Source: Cryptomeria japonica (taxonomy: Eukaryota > Streptophyta > Pinopsida > Cupressales > Cupressaceae). Taken from it: 64,000 nucleotides of DNA. The stretch is taken from assembly GCF_030272615.1 (NCBI RefSeq), contig NC_081411.1, positions 213,618,654 to 213,682,653 on the forward strand, written 5' to 3'. The notes beneath the pieces were generated by a model. The model made no database searches and was not told the DNA's origin. It saw nothing but the letters and a program-made list of their open reading frames with translations. Below are positions 34,470 to 46,289 of this stretch, piece after piece; within the stretch, counting starts at the first letter, position 1; each line of letters starts with the position of its first letter. The translations under genes were made by a program, and so were the position numbers.

Positions 34470-34927
34470 GCAAAATTTGTGAGTATATAAAGTTTTAAAA
34501 TTGAAGGACTAACTTTAAATGATTATAATTAATTTTTGGTCTATAATACCATCAAACTACCTCATCCATTTGATAGTTCTATGAATTACCTTTCCAACAC
34601 CTATAAAAAATCAAATCTCAATAAGAAACACAAAAGTTATGCCCATTTTACTAAACTATATTTTTTATGTTGAGAAAATCAGATATTTGATTTAATCGGA
34701 TATCCGATTTGAAAAGTATGATATCACAATAGTGACATCACAATGGTGACATCACAAATCAGATATCCGATTTGGTTTGGTATTACCAAACCAAATTCAA
34801 ATTTTGCCCGACCCAAACAAAAAGTCAAAGCGGATTTTGGCGTGTTTGGAAAGGTTGAAAACGCATTTTTTTCTCCATTGCCACTTTTTAGCCCCCCATG
34901 ATCTTGCACATACCGTAGGTAATCTAG
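34470..34927 (-). repeat. Right arm of the large inverted-repeat structure
   Basis: Inverted relative of 18320-19491. On the minus strand it starts GGTATGTGCAAGATCATGG and contains GGGCATAACTTTTG and the TCGGATATCCGA palindrome near 34699. It then runs into AATTATAATCATTTAAAG-type sequence matching the inner end of the left arm. It lacks several hundred bases present in the left arm. It contains three short related words around ACATCACAATGGTGACATCA (34725-34760). Confidence 0.7.
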
Positions 34928-35799
34928 ATATTATTTTCTTTATTTATTTTTTAAAAAATATATCTTAACCAAAATTCATTATCATATCAGAGAAAATCAA
35001 GAAAAATACTTTCATTTCAATTAAATTATGTCAATCATAAACTTATATGTTTGATTCAAAACATATATTTTTTAAAAAGACACTTTTGTAGATCCTATAC
35101 AAAATCAGCTTTTCTCATCTGGATATTAGAATAAAATATATATTTGAAAAATAAAAATAAAATGCTACATTTCATATTTTTACACCATATTAATATTTCA
35201 AATGAACAAAATTCTTCAATTTTTTTCTCTATGACACTTTTATTACCAAGTTTGTCTGAAAAAATGAACCCAACTTTTTGCACTCAACCTATTATATTGT
35301 TCAATTTCATTGATAATGCAATCTCTTAAATTTCATATTTATACCTATCTCTCTCACTCTTACCCATCTATATATCCCTCTTTTTATCCCTATCTCAACT
35401 CTCTCCTCCCATCCTATTGTAAACATAACATGAGCTTATTGGTAATGCAACTTGATTATCTTCTCGATTCAAAGGTTTTATTTTAGCTATGATTAGATCC
35501 TTGTAAGTGGATGCATAGCTGATTTTAAGTGACTCGAACCTTTGTTTTGCACAAACAAAATCATGGCCTACCATTTGACCTCATGTACTAAACAAATTTA
35601 TGTTAAAAAATAGACCAAATTTTTCCCTAATCAACTTTCTACTCATCTTTGGCATATCCATTGCACACCAAGGTGCAATTGCTTGTATATTTTTATTAAG
35701 AATATTGTCACACTAATCTTGTAATAAAAAATAATTTAAAATTTTAAAAATAATAATAAAATGATTATTTTTATGAATAGGCATTCCATTAAATAAGTA
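34928..35799. other. AT-rich intergenic sequence
   Basis: No coding signal. A CT-rich patch (35340-35415) resembles the complement of the nearby purine tracts. Confidence 0.5.
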
Positions 35800-35918
35800 A
35801 TAAGTTTACACTATTCACAAAAAAACTAATTGGAGGAAAAGATCACTCTTCGAGAGTCACACGGGCCTAGCCCAAAAACAACAAAACAACTTACAATGCC
35901 ATAAATGTAAAAAAAATC

Positions 35919-37950
35919 CTAAGCAGCTAAAGCAATAGCAAAGGAAGGAGGCGGAGGATCCAAACCATCCTTTTTACCCCAAACATCAACGGGGTCTTGA
36001 AGAGTCCACCCCTCCTCATCAACCTCACCATTACCTTCTTTGTCTTTCTGCAAAGGATAGGTCGCTAGAACAAGCCAAAGAACCAACTTGGCGGAGCTAG
36101 GCCAAACAGAGTCTGTCCAACCGGATCCACCAAGAGCTGAAAAGGTACCACCACTCATAGGCCACCCATAAGAAAAGCCACCATGAGCTAGAGAAACAAA
36201 GCAGTGATGCAGGAAATCCCTCCACCTACCAGAGTGGCGAGGAGGACCCTGGGAACAAGATGTATGAGAATTGTCGACCGGAGAGTTGTGACCACACCGA
36301 TAGCCACAGGCTGGAGAACGGTCATTGGAAGCAACAAAATCCAACGAAACTCTGGAAACCGTACACGGGGCATTACCCCAATGATCAAGTAAAGTCTACA
36401 AGTTGGCCAACTCCATAGCCACTTTACTGACCTACATCTGGATCTATGACATCACATTATTGCATATGCAAGCTTTAGCATACAAAGAAACATGAATATC
36501 AAGAGATCTATGACAAAACATAACAACATTTCTATCTTTCCATAAACTAAAGAGGATTTCCATCCTGAAAGCATGCCAAATCTTGGTGAATTTGAAGGGA
36601 AGCCACAAGGAATCTCCTAGCAAAACCATGTGCCAAGAAAAGCATTCAGGCCGAAATGGCTTTAAAAAGCCATGAATCCAAACCAACAACTATTGGGCTC
36701 TTCTACAAAACCAGAAGAGATGCATCAAGGTCTTAGGAAACCCACAAAAAGGACAACGAGGGTCAGGCATCCCAAGATGCCTGAGACGAGAGCCAATAGG
36801 CAAGCCTTGGAAAAGAATACACCAAGCAAAATGGGCCACCTTAGGCTTAGCAATGGCAAACCAAAGACTTTTAAATCTATGATGCCAAATTCTCTGCGAA
36901 GACTGCAAATGCCATCTACAATTCAAGGTGGGAACCATAGGCAAATCAGGCACAAGCCAATGGTAACCCATCTTGGGTTTTTAACTACAAAAAGAAGTGT
37001 TGGGAAACCAACGCCAATCTGTCCACCAAGGCCTCACAAAATGATTACCAATTTTGTAAAGCATATTCAGAAGTGAAGCAGAGAGCACAAGCTCAATTTT
37101 TTGATGATCTAGTCGATGAAGGTGAAACTGACTCTGCAAATCTTTCCAAGAGAGAATACTCATAGTTATACGAGAAAAAAGGTCATGGGAAGTACAGATG
37201 TCGTGTTTATGAAAACGTAGAGCATGTACTCCAGGGACACAGGCTAAAGGGATCCCTTGAACCTGAATGAGAGGCGACCACCAAATATTGTGCTGGTTGA
37301 AAGAAAGGCCATCATGAAATCTTGAACCATCCCAGGGAACTCAAGGCTTCATAGCTTCCCAAGCACGCCAAATTTTTTTAGCAACAAAAGTGCCTTGAAT
37401 ACGCATTGCATCTTTCATAAGAAGGGTTTGAAAACCAATCCTCTTCAAGGTCATCCTATTAACTGGGTATCCTACAGAAATACAATTCCAAAGCAACACT
37501 TTTCATGCTTCGTTGCCAAAAATTGCTCTAATAACCCATTTGGCATAGAGGGCTAAACCTTGTTTCTAAGTGGACAAGAGGCCAAGTCCTCCAGAGTCCC
37601 GAGGGAGACAGCAAAAATCTCATGCGACTCTATGAAATCCATGATGATCTATGCCATTAGCTTATAGAAATTCCCTCAAGATCTTCTCCAATTTAAAATA
37701 ATATGCTCTAGAAGGAGCCCAGCATGAGGAGTAATAAACATGAGTAGCAGCAAGAACTTTTGAACAAATCTGGAATATACCAACCAAAGAAAAAGGCTTG
37801 GTAATCCAGTAAGCAAGATTCTTCTCGATCCTTGCAAGTGCCGCATTTCAAAGGGAAACAACAGACCCTTGAAAGGAAAAGGGAATGCCTAGGAAGTGAA
37901 AAATTTCCCCGTGTTGAATCCATTTCCAACCAAACTGGAGCATCCAAGGA
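35919..37950 (-). pseudogene. LINE RT thumb and C-terminal zinc-binding region
   Basis: The thumb and connection regions are broken between 37950 and 37160. The zf-RVT-like domain at 36971-36690 has IWHHRFKSLWFAIAKPKVAH and HFAWCILFQGLPIG, followed by CPFCGFPKTLMHLFWFC, a clear zinc-binding pattern. The following frames (36689-35919) are compositionally normal coding but show no RNase H motif, so the element ends with a short C-terminal region. Confidence 0.75.
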
Positions 37951-37999
37951 TGGGTAGGAAGGAAATACTGCTTGTAGAACTAGGTTTTACGTCACTAAA

Positions 38000-39200
38000 T
38001 AGCCGACTGAGAGGCTAAGCAAAAAATGTCCAAACAATGAAGGGCTTCTTTGAAATTATTTTTCTCTTCGAGATGAGTGAGAAAGGAATCATCTGCAAAT
38101 GGCCATTAACAAGCTAAGAAGGTGAATCGGACAGGGAAATCCCCATGACATGTCCTACCAAAATGGTGGAGGCAAGCAAATACCCAAAACCTTCGACATC
38201 AAGCACATACAAGGAAGGTGCAAGAGGGCAACCTTAGCGGATGGATCTGTGAAGACCAAAAGCTAAAGATTGGCAACCATTAATGGTCATGCAAGCAGAA
38301 GCATCACCAAAAAGAATTTGCATGGACTGAATGAAGCAGGGACCAAACCTTAGAGCTTTAAGCATAGCACAAATAAAAGGCCATTCAATGCGATCATGAG
38401 CTTTAGCAAAATCAATTTTAAGGAAGAGGGCTTTCTGCGAAGAGTGGCAGGCCCATTCCATGCTTTCCCAAACCACAATAATATTATCCAAAATAAACCT
38501 GGATTTTAAAAAACCAGTTTTCTCAAGGTGCACAATCTGCGGGAGCAAATGTCTAATTTTGAGCACCAAGGATTTCACAATGATCTTATAGGAGACATTG
38601 GGCAAGGCTATTGGTTGCCAATTACAAATGTCTTCTAATTCATCAGTTTTGGGAATGAACTTAATATTCCCCTTGTTTATAATTGGCCCCAGAGAATGGG
38701 AATGAAAAGCCTCCAAATAGATCTTATGCAGGTTTGTACCAACACAGGGCCAAAACGCCTTGCACTAAAACTCACAAGGGAACCCATCACAACCAGGCAC
38801 TTTGTCATCTGCCATAGAAAAAATGACCTCCTTAAGATCCTCAAGAGTGAGAAATTGGTCACAAAACACTCTTTGAGCATCAGAGAGTCGAACAGGAGTA
38901 ATCGCCAAGCATTCTTGCAGAGCATTATCGCGTGCAAGAGAATTTTCCTACGTTGTGAACACCTTCTCATAATGTCTAACAAAAGCTTGAAGAATTTCTA
39001 GAAGCTCGGAAAGCACCGAAATCCCTTCTTTAATTGTCTTAATACCTAGAGAGGAATGATGAGCTCTGAGAGCCATAAAAAATCTTTAGAAGCACGATCA
39101 CTAACTTTAAGCCAATGTAATCTGGCTTTAATATGCACTCCACTTGCAGCATGAGAGTCAGCAATTTGTTTTTGGTGCCTAAGTTATGCCACCTGAACCT
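38000..39200 (-). pseudogene. LINE reverse transcriptase domain
   Basis: Minus-strand translation shows FIPKTDELEDICNWQPIALP and NVSYKIIVKSLVLKIR, then ETGFLKSRFILDNIIVVWE. LKIDFAKAHDRIEW follows (the usual KAYDRV has His for Tyr), all within 38716-38234. The catalytic FADD is at 38100-38089. Upstream linker sequence (38982-38677) is in another frame. Several stops and shifts make it inactive. Confidence 0.85.
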
Positions 39201-39479
39201 GATACTCAGGGCTAAAGGGATTCGCCATCAAAGCTTCAGTAGCAGACTTTAAGGCTCTGGTTGTGGCCTCATAGGACTGCCTGTGGTACAAGGCCAACTG
39301 TTTGCCATAAATGCGGAGGAAGCAGACGATGCGTTGGATAGCATCACTCCACCACATAATCCAACCAGTAAGCTGAGTAGGATGGCTCTCAATATTCCAA
39401 ACCCGTTGGATATGGGCCAATGTGGGAGGATGACTCAACAGAGAAGTATTGAGAAAAAATTGTGTTTTTGAAACACGCT

Positions 39480-40215
39480 TACATTCTAGCGACCATTCAA
39501 TGCATAATTTGATGGGAAAGTGATCGAACAAGGTGACCTCAGCAAGTGGTAAAACTGGAAGAGATTGATTTTCCCCAAAAGCAAAAAAAGGATTGCGCAG
39601 TAATCATGGCACGATCAAGGCATTTAAAAATTTTGTTAGGGTCAGCTTTGTAATTACACCAAGTGTGCTAGACACCTTGAGAAGGGCAACGGGAAGTATT
39701 GGGATCAAAAAGGCCTAATTTATTGCACATGTGAAACCAGGCTTGTCAGTTGTCCACTGGAAAGGCAGAATGCCATCTTTATCAAAAGCCACCTCAACCA
39801 TATTAAAATCCCCACACATAACCCAAGTGGCAGGTGGCAAGGAATCAGCAATCCATGGCCACAAGAAAGATCGCTCCACAACATCATTGGAAGCATAAAT
39901 ATTAATGATCCCAAAAGAATGATTGTTGACAGACATGAGGACCCACACTGCCCGTTGAGTGGGATCTAACCCATGGACAACAATAGCAGAATGCCAACGT
40001 GGCGAGATAACACCTCCTCGGCCAACTTCGTGTTCTAAAGCAAAAACCAGGCCATCTGGCCATATCACACGGCAAGCAACAGCCAACATGAAAGCTAAAC
40101 TTTTAACTTCTTGAAGGCAAAAAACATCAATACCAAGATGAGCTTGTCTAATATTCCGCACGAAATATTTGGTAGGGTCAATAAGGCCCTGAACATTCCA
40201 GAAAATTCATCATTC
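39480..40215 (-). pseudogene. LINE endonuclease domain
   Basis: On the minus strand WNVQGL lies near 40200, followed by VFCLQEVKSLAF (catalytic Glu) near 40125. HSAIVVHGLD, IINIYASND and VMCGDFNMVE (Asp, Asn) lie near 39995-39800, and FDHFPI near 39528, where SDHFP would be expected. A frameshift lies between 39715 and 39531. This is the apurinic-like endonuclease that nicks target DNA in plant L1-like LINEs. Confidence 0.85.
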
Positions 40216-40722
40216 AAAGTCTTGTGTGCCTTCTTCATCCTCGAGAGGAGAAGCTATTCTACAAAAATTCTGAAGCAGGTTGAAAACCAAGGTAAGAGTC
40301 CCCTGAGATAATTTTGCGTTTATTATGACCTTCACTTTCGTCGTCAACCCGTCCTTCAGGACTGCGAGAACAGAGTAGCAAATAGGTGTGTTGGGCTACA
40401 ATAGCTGAAGCCGCATGAGGAGTACGCACCCATGCAAAGCGGGAGCTATTCTCAACAAAACTCTTCCCCTTATCCACAGGGTTTGAAACCTCCGATTGAA
40501 CAATAGTTGACGTTGTAACTGGAGCAGGCTAAGAAAAGAACTGCGCCACAATTTGTTTTTCATGTATTTAAGTGTTACAAACATATCAAATTAAATGCTT
40601 CTAATTTTTATTGACGAAAAATTTTACATCTATAATATATGAATATAATACACCTTCAACATAATAATTACCTTTATGTTCAATCTTCATTCAATCCTAG
40701 TTTTTATCTACACTCGGGATTA

Positions 40723-40772
40723 GCTATTGCCAATCATGTGCGTTTACGCTATTGCCAATCATGTGCGTTTAC
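40723..40772. repeat. 25-bp direct duplication
   Basis: Two adjacent identical units containing CTATTGCCAATCATGTGCGT, starting at 40723 and 40748. A recent local duplication just outside the LINE's 5' end. Confidence 0.9.
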
Positions 40773-40863
40773 GTTTGTGACTGTTTTGCAGATCAATAAT
40801 TAATGAAGCAGTTGAACATAAAATCATTTATTATTCCTTTCCCTAACTCCACTCGCTGGGGAA

Positions 40864-41115
40864 ATGGTTTCTGAACCACTGTTAACGCCCCTAGACTTGT
40901 TTGTTGAACTGCTGAGCTGCTTAGTTTTGAATGTCGAAGCAAGCTCTATTTGTCGCGAAGCGCTTGTATTTTCTCGTTATCAACCAATAGATAAGGAAGA
41001 TAATTTGATTGTCGCATTGAAGTCAAGATTCATTTGTTTAAATGAAAACGTAAAGTTTTACTTGATCAAGAAAAGTATCAGATTTGCAGTCGAACAGAGA
41101 CGTAAAACCGACTGA
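40864..41115 (+). other. Open frame of 83 codons, possible first exon, unidentified
   Basis: The frame starts MVSEPLLTPLDLFVELLSCL and ends EQRRKTD with TGA. Composition is balanced and G+C slightly higher than around it. No domain is recognised, and there is no convincing TATA box or splice site nearby. It could be a gene fragment or chance. Confidence 0.2.
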
Positions 41116-42362
41116 TTTGTAATTCGGTTGTGAGCATTCGAGTACGTTCTCCGAAAGTCATTTGAATGTCATTTTCTTGTTTTCGACATGGAGGTTGCCC
41201 ACAAATTACATCACTATAAGTCAAGATCCCATATAATACTGACGTCATCGTGATTTAACATTGAAATTGATACATTTTTCTAAAGTTAAGGTGAATAAAG
41301 ATGAAGTAATGTTACTATTTCTTCGTTTACCATTCGAGAATAATTCATCTCTGATTTATATATTTAAACAACTTAAATGTGACTTGATTTGGCAGTGTTA
41401 ACCCATTACATTTCCAACTTAAGTTTTGGTGTTGTATTCATGGTGATTCAATCATTCTCTATATTTGTGGTTAGACAAATATAATCGAATATCAAAAAAA
41501 ATTAGTGGAAAGGTGTTGGATGTCACCATTTAGTTTTTATGTGTCAAAGATAATGATAGAAAGTGGATGATAAATAGATTTTTATGTCAAAGATTATTAC
41601 TCTATTGTTATGATGTCTTTGGAGGGGGATGTGGGTTATTGCAAGGTGCATTAACTATCATTTATCTCTATAAATTATGTATTTATGTGAAGAATTCTTT
41701 GTAGGATTTCTTATGCAACTGTATAAATGTTGGATGCACACTCAGAATCAAGAGGTTGAAGATTTTCACAAATTATGGAATAAAGTGAAGTGAATAATTC
41801 AAACTTTTTGTGTAACTATAAAAGAATGGACTACTATTGAGGATTAATGATGTGATGGCATCCTAGGTTGAAACAAAATCATGCTTCAATCAAATATTTT
41901 TATATCTTTTTGTTTCAATCAATAGGAGCCTTAGTACGATGCACTTATTTCACCATATAATCCTATTTCAACTTATGATAGAATAAGAATTTTGTAACAT
42001 CTTATGCAAATAATATCCAAACTTTAAGAGATTTGAATCAATTTGTAGGAAAATATCATTCTTAGAAGCAATATTAGGTTCACAATTTGGACCAATCAAT
42101 ACTTAGTTTAATATGAAATATTTATGACCTTTTTCTATGACTTGTGGAATTCAAATTTAGCATATCACAAGGCAATATGAAAGTTAGTGAACCTATAAAT
42201 GGAATTGCATCAAGTTTCATTAACTCTTGGAGCTTCACCATAAGATTTAGGTTGACCTACATATTTCACAAGATGTCTCGAGATTTAGAAACCTCTTACA
42301 ATCGATATGGATCATTCCTAAAAAATGAAACTACTCTATAAACACCTCTTGGATTCATTTGG
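41116..42362. other. AT-rich, no gene seen; possibly upstream LTR sequence
   Basis: Precedes the Gypsy LTR end at 42837; part of it may be the rest of that LTR, but the LTR start could not be located. Confidence 0.4.
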
Positions 42363-42837
42363 GGGTGGAGATATTTTTGAGACAACTTTGAGAAGTAGAA
42401 TATTTTAAAAGTTGATATTTCCTGTAGAACATGCAGTAGGTCAACGATCCATATTGTAATAATTTCATGGTATTGAATCAATTAGGGGTTGTTTTACAAC
42501 TTTGTGTTGATTCCATTGTGTTAACTCTAAGTTGCACTATCAAAGAGTCCTTCCTGTAGAGGGAGGGGGGAGGAGGGTGGAGATATTTTTGTAGCAACCT
42601 TGAGAATTAGAATATTTTAGAATTTGATCTTTCCTATAGAACAGGTGTTTAATCACCACATATTTGTTTAATAGAGTGTACTAAGCATCCAGTAGGCAAA
42701 CTATTGATATTGTAATAATTTTATGGTATTGAATTAATCAAGGGTTGTTTTACTACTTTATGTTGATCCCATTGTGTTAACTCTAAGTTGCATTATCACA
42801 GAGTCCTTACTTTGACTCTCCATTTGTGAATGCATCA
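42363..42837 (+). repeat. 3' part of a Gypsy LTR with an internal tandem duplication
   Basis: A unit beginning GGGTGGAGATATTTTT occurs at 42363 and again at 42575 (212-base offset). Both contain GTGTTAACTCTAAGTTGCA. The second copy has about 54 extra bases (TTTAATCACCACATATTTG region). The sequence ends CA at 42836-42837, two bases before a primer-binding site. A third related copy lies at 45600-45830. Confidence 0.6.
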
Positions 42838-42839
42838 AG

Positions 42840-42850
42840 TGGTATCAAAG
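42840..42850 (+). other. Putative primer-binding site, tRNA-Met type
   Basis: TGGTATCAAAG differs by one base from TGGTATCAGAG. It lies directly after the LTR end and before the gag remnant. Confidence 0.55.
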
Positions 42851-42859
42851 AAATTTTTC

Positions 42860-43440
42860 AAATCCTTTAGTAGGAGTGGTATTCCAGTAGATCAAAGTGG
42901 GAATAGATCACCAACCGAGGCAAATTGCAAGATGTCAATAGAGCACCGATTTAGAGGTATTCTCAATCTTGTAGACCAATCATCGAATTAATGCAATTGT
43001 ATCAAATCCAACCAAAGATTCCACCAAGAAGAGTGCCTAGTGTAACCAATATTGTTGGAAGAAAGGAAGAAATGCTAGATCAATGAAATTCAGATTAGAT
43101 GGTATGAAAGAAAATCGAAGAAGTATAAACCCTAGACATAAGGACCAAAGTGATGATGATGAACTAGGAGCTCAAATTGCATATTAGAATGAAGAAACCA
43201 TAGAAGAAGAAGAATCAAATTAGTTCAAAATGTTGAAAGAGTATTTTTAAATATATATGAGTGATTTGAATCTTTAGGAATTGATTGATTGGATAAATGA
43301 TATGGAAGAATACTTTGAGTATGAAAAAATTGAAGATCTAGAAAGGGTAAGGGCTGCAAAAACCAACTTGAAAGGACATGGAGCTATTTGGTAGAAGAAA
43401 GTTTAGAAGATAGGAATAGGAGAGTAGAGAAAAAGATCAT
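42860..43440 (+). pseudogene. Ty3/Gypsy gag remnant
   Basis: After a charged N-terminal region with several stops, the retrotransposon gag core is readable at 43279-43395: ELIDWINDMEEYFEYEKIED, then ERVRAAKTNLKGHGAIW, where a Trp codon is followed by TAG. The WI.DME.YFEYE and KLKGHA..WW pattern is typical of plant Gypsy gag. Coding similarity disappears near 43440, so the element is truncated there. With the LTR and primer-binding site upstream it forms the 5' end of one Gypsy element. Confidence 0.75.
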
Positions 43441-44690
43441 AAAATGTGATATAATGGTGACAAAAAATCAATATATACATATAAACACCTAAAATTGAAA
43501 CCTTGTTACCTTACTATTTCCTTTATAATTGATTGAATATTTAACCCTAATAATTCAATTAACAATACCATTTTCATCCCCTATTTGTCAAATAATATTA
43601 TATAATGAATATAGCCAATACTGGTCACTATTCACCCACACTTTTTCTAGCCTATTCACCTTAGGTAGATTCCTAAATGCCCCATTCTTGTCCTAAAAAT
43701 TAAATAAATAATTATTTATTTAATTTTATTATTTTAATATACTTTTCATTGAGTGAGTTAATTCACTTAATCACCTAATAACCCACTTGCACCACTTCAT
43801 CCTAGTCAAACCTCCCCTCGAATCATGCACATACCCACATGCGTACAAAGGCATGGATGTGCCTCTTATGCACAAGGAATGGGCCTTTCTACAAGTGAAT
43901 ATCATGTCACATGGGTCAATCCTTGCCCATACCCACGATCTAATTTTAAATTCCTCCGAGGGTATTCTAAAGCACCCCATCTCATCCCTACACTTCTTCC
44001 AAGGAGAATAATCTCCACCATTAATTATTCCCTTAGTCCCTCTCCCAACATCTCCAACCATATGGGGACACTTGTCCTCCTCCCATCTCCCCGTGGCTCT
44101 TAATCATTATGCCATTGACCTTGCAAGTGCATCCTAGCCATTCATTCCTTGGGCCAAAAATATATGAATTGATCTCAACGCATTATTTTATCAACAATAT
44201 CACATGCAAATTTATGTTGTTGGCAAGATTACTCATGCATCCAACCGTCAATGAGCATAACCACCTCATCTTGGTACAAAAGGGGCTAGTTTGGTGATCT
44301 GTTTTCATGTTTTTGTCTTGTTTCACTAACCCTTATACTTAATCATGAATCCTCTTCAAAAAAAATAGATGTCTTTTATTGTCTACTTGAATAATACTCT
44401 AAATTTTTAGGACCAAAGAAGAATATTTCCAACACATTAGATAAGCAGTTCAAATATTGAGAGAAGTTGTTAATATACATGAAGAAATGTAATTTCATGA
44501 GGACAAAGCTAGTAAATTTAGTTTTCGTTGTTTTGACCAAAGAATTGAAGATGGGTCTAAAGAAAGTGAGAAATTGTTGAGTTGCCACTACATTTAGACA
44601 TCAAAGAGAAGAGATCTTTTCACATAATAGAAAATTTCTATTAGAAGTTCATTGAGAATTTCAATTATATTTGCACACCATTGATGTAAT
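43441..44690. other. Unassigned, probably old repeat sequence
   Basis: Contains a GC-richer patch at 43780-44110 with overlapping short frames on both strands and no domain. It may be part of a foreign LTR. Nothing firm. Confidence 0.35.
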
Positions 44691-44693
44691 GTC

Positions 44694-45830
44694 CCCTCCT
44701 TCTACTAGTCAAATTTATTGACCATTAGCCTATTCAGTGGGTTCTTGTTTATGGAGCTCCATAATTCCTAGAGGGATTTTTGCTCAAATATTTAGAATTT
44801 TTAATCATAATATCGAGTTTTGTTGTCAAATATAGTCCATCCTCCACTTTTTAAGGAGTCTATTGCTATTTTTTGGAAAGTTTTGAAATTTGGTTCTCCA
44901 ACAATGTTTCAATGGGCCAAATGGGAAAAAATCAATTAAATGCCTGAGTTATATAATTTGTTATCAAGTCACATTTAAATATTTATTTAATTTGTTTAAG
45001 TGATATTATTTATTATTTGGGCACTTGGAGAATAAGTAATTAATTCTTATTAAGTTCTTTTATTTTTTTGTGACTTATGCAAGAGGAAATAGAAGGGCGT
45101 TTTTTAAGCTTATTTTCGTATTGCTAGTATGTTGTGGGGTTTTTTCTCTAATACTTCCTAAACACAAAATCATGAAGATTATCTTGCTCGATGGTGAAAG
45201 ATCATCTGGAGTTGATTTGCTAATAGTTTCACACAAAAACTATGTCAGTATTACAATGTAATGCTTTATAGAATATTATTTCCAAGGGTTTGTGCGTATG
45301 AAACAAAAAGTTAAATTTGAGAAACCTTTTGAACAATAAAAATTTATTAGTTGCAACGTGTTTGGTGAAGATTTCCTGAGTTTGGAATCTATATGTTGGC
45401 TCATAACTTTATAATTATTGTTTGAACGCTTATGGGCATTAGTTCTAACTTCCTTCCATGGATGGAGAACCAAGACTGATAGGTTGTTAGCAAATTTTAG
45501 TGAATTTGAATTTTCTAGACAAATCGCCCTTCCTAAGCAGTACGTACAATTGAAGTGACATTGGGAATTGTGCTAGGGTTTTTAGGAGGTAAAAGGATAA
45601 GGCATCCGTATTTGCGGTTTGGAAAGGTTTCAACACTTCTCGTGTGATGAGCATGTAATAGACCAATGAGCCATATTCTAATCATTTTGAGATAATGAAT
45701 CATAGAATTGTTTTATCATTCTTTCTAATTTCACAAAGTTAACTCTAAGTTGCACAAAGCGACAATTCTTCCTCTAGACTCTTCATTTTGCGATTATGTC
45801 AATTAACTCTTGCAAGGAATGTTCAATAGG
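44694..45830 (+). repeat. LTR-like segment related to the 42.4-kb Gypsy LTR
   Basis: It begins TGATGTAATGTCCCCTCC, a plausible LTR start. Its right third (45600-45830) matches the LTR copies at 42.4-42.8 kb, sharing GTTAACTCTAAGTTGCAC and the CTCTAGACTCTTCATTTTG-type end. It may be the 3' LTR of the same deleted element, but the left two thirds have no match upstream. Boundaries are inferred. Confidence 0.4.
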
Positions 45831-46087
45831 TACCTATTAGAACTTATCTCGTTGCCGATTTCATAAAAAAGAAAAATAATACTATTAACTTTCTTGGTAA
45901 ATGGAAAGTATAGTTCATCAAATGAAATTCATTCATGGTAAAGAACATAATTGGTATCTAGAGAATGAAATGAATTACAAAGGACAATTAAACAATATGT
46001 ATCATGATGTGCTATGAAAGTGAAGGCAATATTGATTAAAGAGGAGAAAAAAAAATCACCGTAGGAATAAAAGTAGTAACCCCAATT

Positions 46088-46270
46088 ACCCCATATAGGT
46101 CTCGAGGTTAATTCTCACTACTCAAAATTACCTAATGATTGTGGCTTGGGGATGGTTGCAATCATCCCCAAGTCACTAGCCTTGCCCTATCTCACCCCAC
46201 TCATACCCTAGGTGCGGTTGGTCACAAGTTAGGTCGCAAGGACACCCCTAGCACAACAACAACAACAAAA
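46088..46270 (+). mobile_element. SINE-like insertion with 19-bp target-site duplication
   Basis: The 183-bp insert is flanked by AAAAGTAGTAACCCCAATT (46069-46087) and AAAAGTACTAATCCCAATT (46271-46289), a 17/19 match. It starts near a tRNA B-box-like GGTCTCGAGGTTAATTC and contains a strong hairpin (CTTGGGGATGGTTGCAATCA with its complement, 46144-46171). It ends in CAACAACAACAA followed by A8. No coding capacity. A 5'-truncated tRNA-derived SINE is the best reading. Confidence 0.7.
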
Positions 46271-46289
46271 AAAAGTACTAATCCCAATT

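Larger units (their letters stand above)
35800..40540 (-). mobile_element. Decayed 5'-truncated LINE on the minus strand
   Basis: Read leftward from about 40540: the tail of an ORF1-like protein, an endonuclease (40215-39480), an RT (about 39200-38000), a zinc-binding RT C-terminus (36971-36690) and a 3' region ending near 35800. The family differs from the 19.5-kb LINE: no recognisable RNase H is present and residue-level similarity is low. No target-site duplication could be identified, so both ends are approximate. Confidence 0.8.

Noticed and set aside
35800-40540. Target-site duplication for the minus-strand LINE
   Set aside because: Only a TTTTTAT-type match was seen between the flanks, which is too short and AT-rich to count.
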